Source: Chitinophagales bacterium
Lineage (GTDB): Bacteria; Bacteroidota; Bacteroidia; Chitinophagales; Chitinophagaceae
DNA: 64,000 nucleotides
Direction: 5' to 3'
Assembly: GCA_013298665.1 (NCBI GenBank)
Contig: JAAFIK010000001.1
Coordinates: 181,122 to 245,121, forward strand
The notes beneath the pieces were generated by a model. It did no database searches. It worked only from the letters and a program-made list of their open reading frames with translations, and was not told the origin of the DNA. Each line of letters opens with the position of its first letter. Position 1 is the first letter of the stretch. Positions 35,457 through 43,562 of the stretch are shown piece by piece. Made by a program: the position numbers and the translations under genes.

Positions 35457-35864
35457 ATGAAATTTTTTCAAAGCTTATTATTTACTGGTATCATTTGGGT
35501 GGTGGCGGGCCTGATCAATGGTATTGCCTGCGGTCTCTACCTCGCTGCGTGTTGTGAATCCTTTGCAGACGGGAGTACCATACCGCTTTCGCTTACCTTC
35601 TCTTTTGTGTTTTCTGCCCCCGGCATATTTATTTTCTGGCTCATCTTTTACTTTAAACTGAAGACGGGAGCCGAAGGGCAATTCCTTTTCCGTTCACTGC
35701 TGAATAGTGCACTTGGTTGTACGCTGGTGTCTGCTCTGCCGGGCGGTGTTATTTTATCGGGTTTGTTTGGCTTACACGTATTGGTTATCGGCCTTTTCAG
35801 TTTACTGGCCACACTCTGCAGTGTATTTCTTGTGCGGACTGGTATCATTGGTTTACATCAATAA
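35457..35864 (+). CDS. Small membrane protein under the palindromic operator
   Basis: A 135-residue protein with about four hydrophobic helices (about 5-25, 43-62, 75-95, 100-130). No family recognised. The ATG at 35457 lies six bases from the operator palindrome; the first in-frame upstream codon (a TTG at 35424) would put the operator within the gene. It is followed by the Coq4-like gene after 10 bases, so it probably opens an operon that may extend to 39134. Confidence 0.68.
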   Translation: MKFFQSLLFTGIIWVVAGLINGIACGLYLAACCESFADGSTIPLSLTFSFVFSAPGIFIFWLIFYFKLKTGAEGQFLFRSLLNSALGCTLVSALPGGVILSGLFGLHVLVIGLFSLLATLCSVFLVRTGIIGLHQ

Positions 35865-35874
35865 ATAAAATGTT

Positions 35875-36366
35875 ATGCTGTATCGTTTCTATGTTTACTG
35901 CCGCTCGGCTTTACTGGTTTTTCTCACACATCATCTTGCATTGCCACTGTTGCGGTTATTGCGGCGCCCGCACCGTTTGCAATACACGGCTGCAGAGCTG
36001 GCTGCTTTTCCTGCCGGTACACTAGGGAACGACCTCTCCCTTTTTCTGGGCGGGAAACAACTGAGCCTGTTGCCCTATTATGCCAAACATGATATCAAGC
36101 ATATACTGCTGGGGTACGATACCACCGGTGAAGGTGAGGTTTGCCTGCAATATTTTATGCTGGGTAACCGGCACCTGTCCTTTCCAGTACTGGCAACTGT
36201 TATGTACGGCGTGGTGACCATGCCCGAATACTGGAGCCGGTTTGCCAGGGCATACCGCCGGGGCAGACAATGTACGGCACTGGCAAACTGGGATTGGTTG
36301 TCGCTCCTGCCCGAACCTACCCGGCAATTGGTTCATCGCATTAATACGCCCGCTCATGAAGAATAG
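35875..36366 (+). CDS. Coq4-like (ubiquinone biosynthesis COQ4 family) protein
   Basis: A 163-residue protein with the COQ4 zinc motif HDxxHx11E: His72-Asp73, His76 and Glu88, in 'KHDIKHILLGYDTTGEGEV'. The following 'YFMLGNRHLSFPVLATVMYG' and 'YWSRFARAYRRGRQC' fit the helical family. Eukaryotic COQ4 acts in coenzyme Q synthesis, recently linked to oxidative decarboxylation of ring intermediates; Bacteroidota normally use menaquinone, so the function here is unclear. Placed between membrane proteins downstream of the palindrome. No dedicated ubi gene is in the window. Confidence 0.72.
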   Translation: MLYRFYVYCRSALLVFLTHHLALPLLRLLRRPHRLQYTAAELAAFPAGTLGNDLSLFLGGKQLSLLPYYAKHDIKHILLGYDTTGEGEVCLQYFMLGNRHLSFPVLATVMYGVVTMPEYWSRFARAYRRGRQCTALANWDWLSLLPEPTRQLVHRINTPAHEE

Positions 36367-36506
36367 ACTACTCGCCATCTGCTATTGTGCAGAATTACTG
36401 TGCCACTTATGCTTTTTGCAGTTGAAAAAATACATACATCTGCCTGACCGTTGCGCCAGCGTAAACACCGGAAAATGATCATTAAGTTATTAAAATACAA
36501 GCAGCA

Positions 36507-38084
36507 ATGAATAAGTCAATACGTAAAAGCCTTCTAATCATTACCGGGGCAATTCTTTTTAATCTTTTATTCTGGCAGGAAAAATTAGCCGTCAATATGC
36601 TTCTTTTTGATGGCTTTGTACTGGGATCCGTTTTTTACCTGTACCCATTGGCCTGGGCAAAGCCTGGTGTAAAGGGATTGTGTCTCGCACACCTGCTTAC
36701 ACTGGGCGCCCTGGTTTTTCAAAACACCCTGCTGAGCAAACTTGCCTGCAGCATCACCTTATTGCTGCTCGTCTCTTTTGTTCAATACCTGCACCGCTCA
36801 GTTTGGTATGCTGCAGGCTCTGCGTTTATGAATATGGTTATGATGGTGCCCTCCTTTGCGGAAAGCCTTTCTCCTTTAAAAAGGCATGGATTGCCCGCAA
36901 CAGGGCTTCGTAAGGGGCTTCGTTTCCTCGTCATTCCATTGGTCATCACGGCGGCTTTTCTTGGCATCTATGCCCTGGCTAATGCTGTTTTCCGTGAAGT
37001 TCTGACTGATGTGGGTGTGGCTGTTCAGCATTGGATAACCCACCTGTTTACCTGGTTCAGTTGGGCTCGTTTCGGATTCCTGCTCCTGGGGCTTTTTGTC
37101 TGTGGCGTATTGCTGCTCAAAGCAAGTGTCGTGTTTTTCTCGGAAAAAGATATGCGCCAGGTCAACGACCTGTACCGCAGGCGTGGCAATTTCAAGGCGT
37201 GGAAAAAAAGCGGCTGGTTTGATCTGCTCAGCCTGTTTATGGGGCGCTTCGCAAATGGTACGATGGCACTGCGTAATGAAAACACGGTTGGCATCACCAG
37301 CCTCTTTCTGCTCAATCTGCTTTTGTTCAGCATCAATAGTATTGATGTTGTGTATGTCTGGTTTGGTTTCCGTTATAACGACAGCCTCAACTTATCTGCC
37401 TATGTACACGAGGGTACAGGCTTACTTATTCTTTCTATTGTACTGGCCATGGCGGTATTGCTTTTCTTCTTCAGGGGCAACCTTAATTTTTATACCCGCA
37501 ACAAATGGCTGCGTTATGGTGCCATCGCCTGGATTGTACAGAATATGATCCTTGTTGTTTCTGTATTCATCCGCGATTATTACTATTTCGTACACATGGG
37601 GCTGGCGTATAAGCGTATTGGTGTGGTGGTGTTCCTGGTGATGGTTCTTGCCGGATTGGTAACCGTATTCCTTAAAATTCAATGGAAAAAAAGCAATTAC
37701 TTTTTGTTTCGGGTCAACGCCTGGGTAGCCGTGGTGGTACTTACGCTTTGCAGCCTGGTACATTGGGATCTGCTGATTGCAGAACATAACCTCGCCCGGA
37801 AAGGGAAGGTTCCGGTGGATGTCAACTTTCTGCTCAGCCTGTCTGACCGGACATTACCAGTCATTGAGCAGAATAAAGAGGTACTTGATACGGCTTTTCT
37901 CAGGCAAATGGATGAAGTGAATTATATATACCGCGACAGGGTGACTCCCATGGCATACTTTACGATTCGGAAGCAGAGTTTTTTTGCGGAACAGGATCGT
38001 TATAGCTGGCTGAGCTGGAACCTGGCAGACGCAACAGTAAAGCAGGAGTTACCCCGGCCGCTTATATCACTTGTCAAACAGTAA
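36507..38084 (+). CDS. DUF4173/DUF4153-type polytopic membrane protein
   Basis: A 525-residue protein with about 11-12 transmembrane helices. A cytosolic loop near 'DLYRRRGNFKAWKKSGWFD' and a 'NENTVGITSLFLLNLLLFSINSIDVVYVW' block (each only partly conserved) are characteristic of the DUF4173 domain. The C-terminal ~90 residues are soluble, starting 'HNLARKGKVPVDVNFLLSLSD'. Function unknown; in Bacteroidota such genes often sit near winged-helix regulators as here. The following diacylglycerol kinase gene starts two bases later. Confidence 0.82.
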   Translation: MNKSIRKSLLIITGAILFNLLFWQEKLAVNMLLFDGFVLGSVFYLYPLAWAKPGVKGLCLAHLLTLGALVFQNTLLSKLACSITLLLLVSFVQYLHRSVWYAAGSAFMNMVMMVPSFAESLSPLKRHGLPATGLRKGLRFLVIPLVITAAFLGIYALANAVFREVLTDVGVAVQHWITHLFTWFSWARFGFLLLGLFVCGVLLLKASVVFFSEKDMRQVNDLYRRRGNFKAWKKSGWFDLLSLFMGRFANGTMALRNENTVGITSLFLLNLLLFSINSIDVVYVWFGFRYNDSLNLSAYVHEGTGLLILSIVLAMAVLLFFFRGNLNFYTRNKWLRYGAIAWIVQNMILVVSVFIRDYYYFVHMGLAYKRIGVVVFLVMVLAGLVTVFLKIQWKKSNYFLFRVNAWVAVVVLTLCSLVHWDLLIAEHNLARKGKVPVDVNFLLSLSDRTLPVIEQNKEVLDTAFLRQMDEVNYIYRDRVTPMAYFTIRKQSFFAEQDRYSWLSWNLADATVKQELPRPLISLVKQ

Positions 38085-38085
38085 A

Positions 38086-38460
38086 ATGCAAAAGTTTATC
38101 CATTCGGTACAATACGCGGTTGCAGGATTGCGTGAAGCTTTCTCGAAGGGCCGCAATTTCCGCATCCAGTCGGTCATTGGGATTGCCGCTTTTTTAGCCG
38201 GGTTATGTCTACGCATACCCCTGTGCCACTGGCTGGTATTGTTGCTTTGTGCTGGCCTTGTGCTGACACTGGAAGTCATTAATACGGCTATTGAAGCCCT
38301 GTGCGATCACCTGCACCCGGAGAAACACTGCAAGATAAGGGTGGTAAAAGATTTGTCGGCCGGAGCGGTGCTGCTTGCTGCCATCCTGGCCATGATTTGT
38401 GGCGCATTGATTTTTTTACCACCCATTTTTTTATGGATTCAAAAGCAATATATATCATGA
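38086..38460 (+). CDS. dgkA: Diacylglycerol/undecaprenol kinase family protein
   Basis: A 124-residue small integral membrane kinase with three transmembrane helices (about 28-46, 50-70, 94-118). The family signature is 'EVINTAIEALCDHLHPEKH', containing the catalytic Glu, and an N-terminal 'AFSKGRNFRIQSVIG' block. It phosphorylates a lipid alcohol, in Gram-positive-like members undecaprenol; the substrate in this organism is not determinable. An upstream TTG in frame is inside the previous gene, so ATG 38086 is chosen. It overlaps the next gene by ATGA. Confidence 0.9.
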   Translation: MQKFIHSVQYAVAGLREAFSKGRNFRIQSVIGIAAFLAGLCLRIPLCHWLVLLLCAGLVLTLEVINTAIEALCDHLHPEKHCKIRVVKDLSAGAVLLAAILAMICGALIFLPPIFLWIQKQYIS

Positions 38461-39134
38461 AACATTTATCTTCTATTGATGGGCTGCTGGTTGCCCTGGT
38501 TGCACTGGTCATTACAATGACAGGCTTTCGTGTATGGTATTTCGGCAGTACTCATTATATTTTCCTTGTCATTAACCTTGCCCTTGCCGCCATACCCTGG
38601 CGCCTTGGTAAATGGGTGGTGCGGCAGCAATACTGGCGCTTTTACGCTGCACTGGCATTGTGGCTGCTTTTTCTGCCCAATGCCATGTATATCGTTACTG
38701 ATCTTGTACACCTGCACAACGATGCTGTTGCCCCGGTATGGTATGATACACTCCTGATTTTCGCTGCTGCTATCGCCGGCTTGTTTATGGGGTTTACTTC
38801 ATTGCTGGAGGTGGAGCAAAAGTTGAAGCAATTGTTTATGCCCCGCACGGTTAGTATCATCATTGGTGCAATATTGTTTTTGTCTGCCTTTGGGGTTTAC
38901 CTCGGTCGTTTTCTTCGCTGGTACAGTTGGGACATCATCACCCGTCCTCTTGCATTGCTGGAAAGCATCATTGTACGCATAGTATTTCCATTTGACCATA
39001 TCCGCACCTGGGGAATGACTACAATCCTCACCCTGCTTTTTATGCTGTGTTACGCCATGCTTAAACAATTGCGCCAGGCGCCGTTGTTTTCTGCAACAGA
39101 CAAAAGGGGGATCAGGCCTGTAGGAGAAAGATGA
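38457..39134 (+). CDS. DUF1361 membrane protein
   Basis: A 225-residue protein with six to seven transmembrane helices, matching DUF1361: 'NLALAAIPWRLGKWVV', 'LFLPNAMYIVTDLVHL', 'PVWYDTLLIFAAAIAGLFMGFTSL' and 'LSAFGVYLGRFLRWYSWDI'. The short conserved 'PNAxYxxTDLxHL' motif is the family hallmark. No function is established. The start ATG lies in the overlap with the kinase stop. Its 3' end overlaps the minus-strand RsmI-like gene by 23 bases. Confidence 0.88.
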   Translation: MKHLSSIDGLLVALVALVITMTGFRVWYFGSTHYIFLVINLALAAIPWRLGKWVVRQQYWRFYAALALWLLFLPNAMYIVTDLVHLHNDAVAPVWYDTLLIFAAAIAGLFMGFTSLLEVEQKLKQLFMPRTVSIIIGAILFLSAFGVYLGRFLRWYSWDIITRPLALLESIIVRIVFPFDHIRTWGMTTILTLLFMLCYAMLKQLRQAPLFSATDKRGIRPVGER

Positions 39135-39819
39135 CCGGACGTTTATGCAGGTCGGGTATGGATTTTCTCCAATCGCTGATGCTGCGTGTGATGATGCTTT
39201 CTGCAGGACCGGTGATATCGGCAGCAATGCAAAGCCGTGTAGCTGGCTGGCAGGTTTGCAGCAGTGCCGAAATGAGTGCATTATTGCGGTAAGGCGTTTC
39301 GATAAATATATAAGTGCCATTGGTTTTCCGGGATTGCCCTTCTATGTCCTGTATCGCTTTTGTGCGTTGCTGATCATCAATGGGAAGGTAGCCGGTAAAG
39401 CTGAACTGCTGCCCGTTCATCCCGCTGGCCATCAATGCCAGCAGGATAGCACTTGGCCCCACAAGGGGTTTGATGACAGCACCGAGTGCTTGTGCTGCAC
39501 CAATAAGTACCTGTCCCGGATCGGCAACTCCCGGACATCCGGCCTCACTGATGATGGCGATGTTTTTACCTTCCCTTATTTTTTGGCGGAAAGGCGCCAG
39601 TTGTTCTTCCTCTGCTTTATGAATGGCAAACCATTCATAATCATCAATCACTATTTCTTTCCAGATGCTTTTAAAAAAGCGGCGCGCGGTGCGTTCCTGT
39701 TCTGCAAAAATGACCGTGCATTTTTTGACAGCATCGATGACATAGGGCGGAATGGTTTCCACGGCGCCTTCATGCAGTACGCATGGAACAAGGTATATGG
39801 TACTTACCGGAGGGGTCAT
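39112..39819 (-). CDS. RsmI-like tetrapyrrole-methylase-fold SAM methyltransferase
   Basis: A 235-residue protein of the RsmI group (16S rRNA C1402 ribose methyltransferase) in the tetrapyrrole methylase fold. 'AIISEAGCPGVADPGQVLIGAA' is the cofactor loop (SEAGCPGVADPG), and 'FIETPYRNNALISALL' is the second family block. Sequence is shorter and more divergent than canonical RsmI (about 280 residues) with no C-terminal helical extension. It may be a paralogue with another target. Start codon overlaps the EI24 gene stop by ATGA. Confidence 0.85.
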   Translation of the reverse strand: MTPPVSTIYLVPCVLHEGAVETIPPYVIDAVKKCTVIFAEQERTARRFFKSIWKEIVIDDYEWFAIHKAEEEQLAPFRQKIREGKNIAIISEAGCPGVADPGQVLIGAAQALGAVIKPLVGPSAILLALMASGMNGQQFSFTGYLPIDDQQRTKAIQDIEGQSRKTNGTYIFIETPYRNNALISALLQTCQPATRLCIAADITGPAESIITRSISDWRKSIPDLHKRPVIFLLQA

Positions 39820-40601
39820 TTTTTTATGGTGGTGTTGGGCTGGAAATTGGATTTGTTGTTGTACAGGCTTAAGGTAGCTGCTATTACCGCATAGCTTGGT
39901 GCCAGCAGCCAGCCAATAAGGGGCAACAGGTGCATGAGGTAAAAGATCATGCCGTTGCCGATGGCCAATCCCTTATGATTACCGATATAGGCAATACTTT
40001 GGGAGGTAGAGAGTTTATTGCGTTCGCAACTGTAATCGAGCATGGAAAAGCCAAGATAATAGCATTCAACAAAAAGTGCCAGTACGGGTGTTACCCAGCC
40101 GATAACCGGTATCAGCGCCAATACAAGTATGGATATCGTATAAACGGTTTGCCACAACGTGTTGCGAAGGGCAATGCGGACACCGCGGGCGATATCTTTG
40201 AGGAGCTGTCCAATACTGAATGGGAAATCCCGGTTTTCCATAATCGCGGCCGTTTTTTCGCTGAGGTAGGCAAATACGGGCGAACCCACAATCAGGAAAA
40301 CGTACTTGAACAGGGAGAAATAAAACAGCATCATGATCAGTTGCAGGATGACCTGGCCGAATATAAAGAAAAACTTCAGCCAGCGCATACCGCTTTCCTG
40401 CATCCAGTCGCGTACACCCGTAACAGAGAAAATATAATTAATGGCCTGTCCGCTTGATTTCCAATACAGGTATATCCCCGCTGCAAAAAGCAATGCATAG
40501 AGTAAACCGGGAATGAATATCCATTTCCAGAGCCGGTGTTTTACAATAAACCTGTGTGCCTGAGGGTAGGCTTGTATGGCAATCAATATTTCTTTTAACA
40601 T
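39816..40601 (-). CDS. EI24/CysZ-like membrane protein
   Basis: A 261-residue protein with about five transmembrane segments (about 25-46, 76-115, 150-180, 222-245). 'SLFKYVFLIVGSPVFAYLSEKT' and 'LVLALIPVIGWVTPVLALFVECYYLGFSMLDY' (partial quotes SPVFAYLSEKT and VECYYLGFSMLDY) are typical of the EI24 domain that includes the sulfate transporter CysZ. No sulfur genes are near, so sulfate transport is not claimed. The ATG at 40601 is used because an in-frame extension upstream is basic and unlike the family. Confidence 0.83.
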   Translation of the reverse strand: MLKEILIAIQAYPQAHRFIVKHRLWKWIFIPGLLYALLFAAGIYLYWKSSGQAINYIFSVTGVRDWMQESGMRWLKFFFIFGQVILQLIMMLFYFSLFKYVFLIVGSPVFAYLSEKTAAIMENRDFPFSIGQLLKDIARGVRIALRNTLWQTVYTISILVLALIPVIGWVTPVLALFVECYYLGFSMLDYSCERNKLSTSQSIAYIGNHKGLAIGNGMIFYLMHLLPLIGWLLAPSYAVIAATLSLYNNKSNFQPNTTIKK

Positions 40602-40765
40602 GATAACGATTGGGTTGATCACAGGAGCGGGTGATGAATAATAACATTTGCGCCTTAAGGTACAAATGATATTGTTAACCGTGGCTACCAATGCCGGTTT
40701 GCAGGAAAAATGATTGACCACACAAATCGAATTAGTACTATATTGGCGGGTAAAAATACAATAAG

Positions 40766-41374
40766 TTGAAGAAGTTGCCCATTGAATTTTACGAACAAAC
40801 AGATGTGGTAGAAGTGGCCAGAACATTACTGGGGAAGATTGTTGTTACGCGTATAGCCGGTGCTTTGGTTAAGGCGCGTATAGTGGAAACGGAGGCTTAT
40901 GTGGCCATGGTTGACAAAGCCTCTCATGCTTATGCGGGTAAACGAACGGCAAGAAACGAGGCGATGTATGCCCGTGGTGGAACAGCATACGTCTATATTT
41001 GTTATGGTCTGCACCGTATGCTCAACGTGGTTACCAATAGCGTGGGAATTCCGGATGCTGTGCTTATCCGGGGTGCTGAGCCGCTTGCAGGGCTGGATGT
41101 TATGGCCAGACGTACCGGCCGTGATGCACAGGCGCCGGCAATCACCCGTGGCCCCGGCAACCTTGCCAGGGCATTGGGTATAGAAAAAGAACATACCGGA
41201 CTGAGTCTGCTTGGCAATTGCATTTACCTTGCCGATGATGGCTTTATACACCCGCCGGAACTGATTGGCGTAAGTAAACGTATAGGTATTGATGGCGCAG
41301 GGGAGGATGCAGCACTACCTTACCGGTTTTACACAAGGGGTAACCGGTTTGTAAGCGCAGCACCGGTTAAATAA
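40766..41374 (+). CDS. 3-methyladenine DNA glycosylase (AAG/MPG family)
   Basis: A 202-residue base-excision enzyme removing alkylated purines. Signature residues lie in 'ARIVETEAYVAMVDKASHAYAG' (with the catalytic Glu), 'GGTAYVYICYGLHRMLNVV' and 'PDAVLIRGAEPL', in the family's order. Length is normal. The start is a TTG at 40766; the next Met would remove the conserved N-terminal region, so TTG is likely real. It is divergent from the EI24 gene and ends four bases before the exonuclease stop, tail-to-tail. Confidence 0.93.
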   Translation: MKKLPIEFYEQTDVVEVARTLLGKIVVTRIAGALVKARIVETEAYVAMVDKASHAYAGKRTARNEAMYARGGTAYVYICYGLHRMLNVVTNSVGIPDAVLIRGAEPLAGLDVMARRTGRDAQAPAITRGPGNLARALGIEKEHTGLSLLGNCIYLADDGFIHPPELIGVSKRIGIDGAGEDAALPYRFYTRGNRFVSAAPVK

Positions 41375-41377
41375 GTA

Positions 41378-42103
41378 TCAGGCTACAATAAACACCTGCT
41401 CGTTGGTGAGCAGGGGCAGATTTTTAATGCGGCGTACAATATTGGCTACCGCTATCACATCCTGCTGGCAGTAAGCGGCAATACGGGGCAGGTCTTTGTC
41501 CTGGTAATAAACACCAGCTACCATACTGCCGTTCATGTCTTCTTTTGGGGAGGGGATATCAAGTACAGCCGTGAGCAATTTTAAGGAAGTATAGTGTTTG
41601 TAATCGCCAAAGCGCCAGTATTGAAAAGTATCCACCATATTCACTTCCCAGGGCTTCATGTTTTGAAAATCGAGATAGGGGGGCAGGGGGATACTATTGA
41701 CCAGGAGCCGTCTGCATAGAAAAGGGATGTCAAACTCTTTGATGTTGTGCCCCGTAAAGCAGAAACGCCTGTTGATGTCTTCCAGTTCATTGAGGGCGGT
41801 CATGGTGTTGCTGAGCAACAGGTATTCGTCGTCACTAAAAAAAGATTTTACCCGCAGTTGAAAGTCTCCGCTGTCTCTGCGGAAATACCCCATGCTGATG
41901 CATATGATTTTACCAAACTCTGCCATGATGCCCGCCCGCTGACCATACAGTTCTTCAGGTGTCGTTTCAGCGGTGCGTTGATGCTGTATTTTTTCTGTCC
42001 ATAACTTTTGCCATGCGGGGGTAAGATCAGAAAAGCCTGGTTGTCCGGGAACTGTTTCAATAGCAATCAACAGGAGGTTGTCTAAGCGAATGTTTTGCAT
42101 CAT
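41378..42103 (-). CDS. PolB-like 3'-5' exonuclease with substituted Exo I aspartate
   Basis: A 241-residue DEDDy-type predicted exonuclease of the PolB-related family. Exo II 'FTGHNIKEFDIPFLCRRL' keeps its Asp, and Exo III 'YCQQDVIAVANIV' keeps Tyr and Asp. Exo I, normally DIETVP, reads AIETVP: the codon is GCT where Asp would be GAT. The metal-binding Asp is thus missing while the Glu stays. Either activity is lost or a sequencing/mutation event changed one base. The ATG at 42103 (two Met codons) is the natural start. Confidence 0.82.
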   Translation of the reverse strand: MMQNIRLDNLLLIAIETVPGQPGFSDLTPAWQKLWTEKIQHQRTAETTPEELYGQRAGIMAEFGKIICISMGYFRRDSGDFQLRVKSFFSDDEYLLLSNTMTALNELEDINRRFCFTGHNIKEFDIPFLCRRLLVNSIPLPPYLDFQNMKPWEVNMVDTFQYWRFGDYKHYTSLKLLTAVLDIPSPKEDMNGSMVAGVYYQDKDLPRIAAYCQQDVIAVANIVRRIKNLPLLTNEQVFIVA

Positions 42104-42137
42104 AGTAATAATTACAGTGAATGTACCACCTATTCTT

Positions 42138-42165
42138 TAAAAAAACAAACCCGCCGGTATGGGTT
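42138..42165 (-). terminator. Probable terminator of the outer-membrane barrel gene
   Basis: On the minus strand AACCC (42165-42161) pairs with GGGTT (42152-42148) around an 8-base loop, then TGTTTTTTT. The stem is short but the U-run is long; it lies 37 bases after the stop at 42202. Confidence 0.6.
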
Positions 42166-42201
42166 ATGTGTCATGAAGAATGCTGCATTATTGTGTTGCT
42201 C

Positions 42202-42825
42202 TTAAAAGGTTACACCCACAAATATTTGTATGGCCTGGTTTTTCCAGGTCTGGCGGTTGTCTATCGCATTAATATCGCTCAATCCAAGTTTGTAACGTGC
42301 GCCAAGGTGTATAAAGGGAAGTTGCAGCCAGAGTCCGCCAATCGCACTCCATTCTCCTTTTTTATAAAGACTGTTGGCATTATTTCGTAAGCTGTCTACC
42401 GTTTCTTTGAGCAACCCGCCATACGCAGGGCCGACTTGCAGTTTTACCCTTTTGCTGGGACCGATATTGATGTTGAGTAAAACCGGCACTTCGAGATAGT
42501 TGAGTTTAGCCGTTTTCTGGCTGCCATCGCGGAAAAGATCATCGTAAATTTCGGTAGCATCATTGGTGAACTCTGTAGCGGTTTGTACAAAACTGATCTC
42601 GGGCTGGATACCAAACCGGCTCGAAAAATTGAACTGCACAAATGCACCAGCCTGGAAATTATAATTGTATCCGTCCTTATAAGATTTGCCGGAAATTTTG
42701 TTCATATTTAATCCGCCTTTGAAACCAAAACGGAAGAAGTTCTCACTGTCCATACCGGTTTTATTGCGCTGCGCATTTACCTGTATACCGGTCAGTAACA
42801 ATAGTGCGATGAAGAGTCTTTGCAT
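42202..42825 (-). CDS. PorT-family outer membrane beta-barrel protein
   Basis: A 207-residue protein: signal peptide ending QVNAQ, then eight or so amphipathic beta strands ending in Phe (IFVGVTF), as in the OMP_b-brl_2/PorT group. The typical first strand 'FGFKGGLNMNKISG' and 'FGIQPEISFVQ' are visible. PorT itself takes part in type IX secretion, but many paralogues have unknown functions and this one has no such context. A -7 box lies at 42844-42851. Confidence 0.85.
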   Translation of the reverse strand: MQRLFIALLLLTGIQVNAQRNKTGMDSENFFRFGFKGGLNMNKISGKSYKDGYNYNFQAGAFVQFNFSSRFGIQPEISFVQTATEFTNDATEIYDDLFRDGSQKTAKLNYLEVPVLLNINIGPSKRVKLQVGPAYGGLLKETVDSLRNNANSLYKKGEWSAIGGLWLQLPFIHLGARYKLGLSDINAIDNRQTWKNQAIQIFVGVTF

Positions 42826-42843
42826 GATATATTTTTACTGGTA

Positions 42844-42851
42844 CAAATGTA
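42844..42851 (-). promoter_or_regulatory. -7 box TACATTTG before the beta-barrel gene
   Basis: TACATTTG matches TAnnTTTG and ends 18 bases before the ATG at 42825. A TTG 16 bases upstream of the box may serve as -33, with shorter than usual spacing. Confidence 0.5.
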
Positions 42852-42885
42852 GCTGCTTTTCTATAACCAATAATAGTGCCAGTGC

Positions 42886-42923
42886 AAAACAACAAACGGC
42901 TTGCCTCTGGCAGCCGTTTGTTG
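42886..42923 (-). terminator. Terminator after the YXWGXW-repeat gene
   Basis: CAACAAACGGC (42890-42900) and GCCGTTTGTTG (42913-42923) form a perfect 11-bp stem with a 12-base loop; on the minus strand TTTT follows. Confidence 0.82.
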
Positions 42924-42943
42924 TCAGCTATACCCATAATGCT

Positions 42944-43249
42944 CTACCATCCCCTTTTCCAGTGCCCCGGTACCCATACCCATCCACCACGTCTGGATTT
43001 CCAATGACCTTCCACCCACCGGTGTCCGTTTGCCGGGATAGCCCAGTACCCATCTGTCCAGCCATACTGCCCGTTTCGCCAGGCATAATCACTTCCTATC
43101 CATACATGCCGTGGCGAAGGGCAGGCAGGGCGTATCCTTGCGATTGGTGCGGCCGGCCTTATTTTAACAACAATTTGTGCTGTGGCTCCTGTCGGTAAAC
43201 TGAGGGCAAGCAAGATTATTATGGCCACATATGCGCTGAATCTTTTCAT
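42944..43249 (-). CDS. YXWGXW-repeat secreted protein
   Basis: A 101-residue protein with a signal peptide (ending GATAQ) and a short mature part dense in Trp and Gly: two tandem blocks, 'YAWRNGQYGWTDGYW' and 'RWVEGHWKSRRGGWVWVPGHW', each with the WxxGxW-type pattern of YXWGXW repeats. These occur in small exported proteins of many Gram-negatives; function is unknown, envelope association assumed. Followed by a strong terminator. Confidence 0.85.
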   Translation of the reverse strand: MKRFSAYVAIIILLALSLPTGATAQIVVKIRPAAPIARIRPACPSPRHVWIGSDYAWRNGQYGWTDGYWAIPANGHRWVEGHWKSRRGGWVWVPGHWKRGW

Positions 43250-43562
43250 AAAAATGTATTTGCGGGTTTGACTGGTGGTGAGTGATAAAGTTTAATAGGC
43301 AGAGCAGTACTGAGTATCCGGTACTTAGTTGATAACTTAGCGGGGGCATCTTTCACCCAACCCTTTTTTATATACCGGTGGTTATATACAGGTGTGCACT
43401 TTTACCCGGGATTATTTTTCATATAAAAATCTGAACATCATGTTACCTGCAATTACTCATTGTACCACTATTGTTATGCCCCGTGCGCAAAACCGGAAGG
43501 AGGCACTACCGCCGGATGCCGTGCAGGCTGTTTGGACCTCACCCCCTATGCGTTCGGGCCAC
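43250..43562. other. Divergent intergenic region without a gene
   Basis: These 313 bases separate the minus-strand YXWGXW gene from the plus-strand carboxypeptidase-regulatory gene. The plus frame upstream of 43563 is open back to 43392 but has no family character and lacks a signal peptide. Repeated TATATAC tracts occur near 43370-43390. No confident promoter box was found. Confidence 0.4.

Noticed and set aside
35335..35460. A 41-codon ORF between the winged-helix regulator and the membrane gene, ending in TGA that overlaps ATGA
   Set aside because: Codons run through the operator palindrome, and the peptide has no family character. It is more likely an accidental open frame.
40602..40826. 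N-terminal extension of the EI24 gene to an ATG at 40826
   Set aside because: It would run through the divergent promoter and into the glycosylase gene, and lacks family similarity.
42121..42390. Plus-strand 89-codon frame opposite the beta-barrel gene
   Set aside because: Overlaps the terminator and barrel gene; no conserved character.
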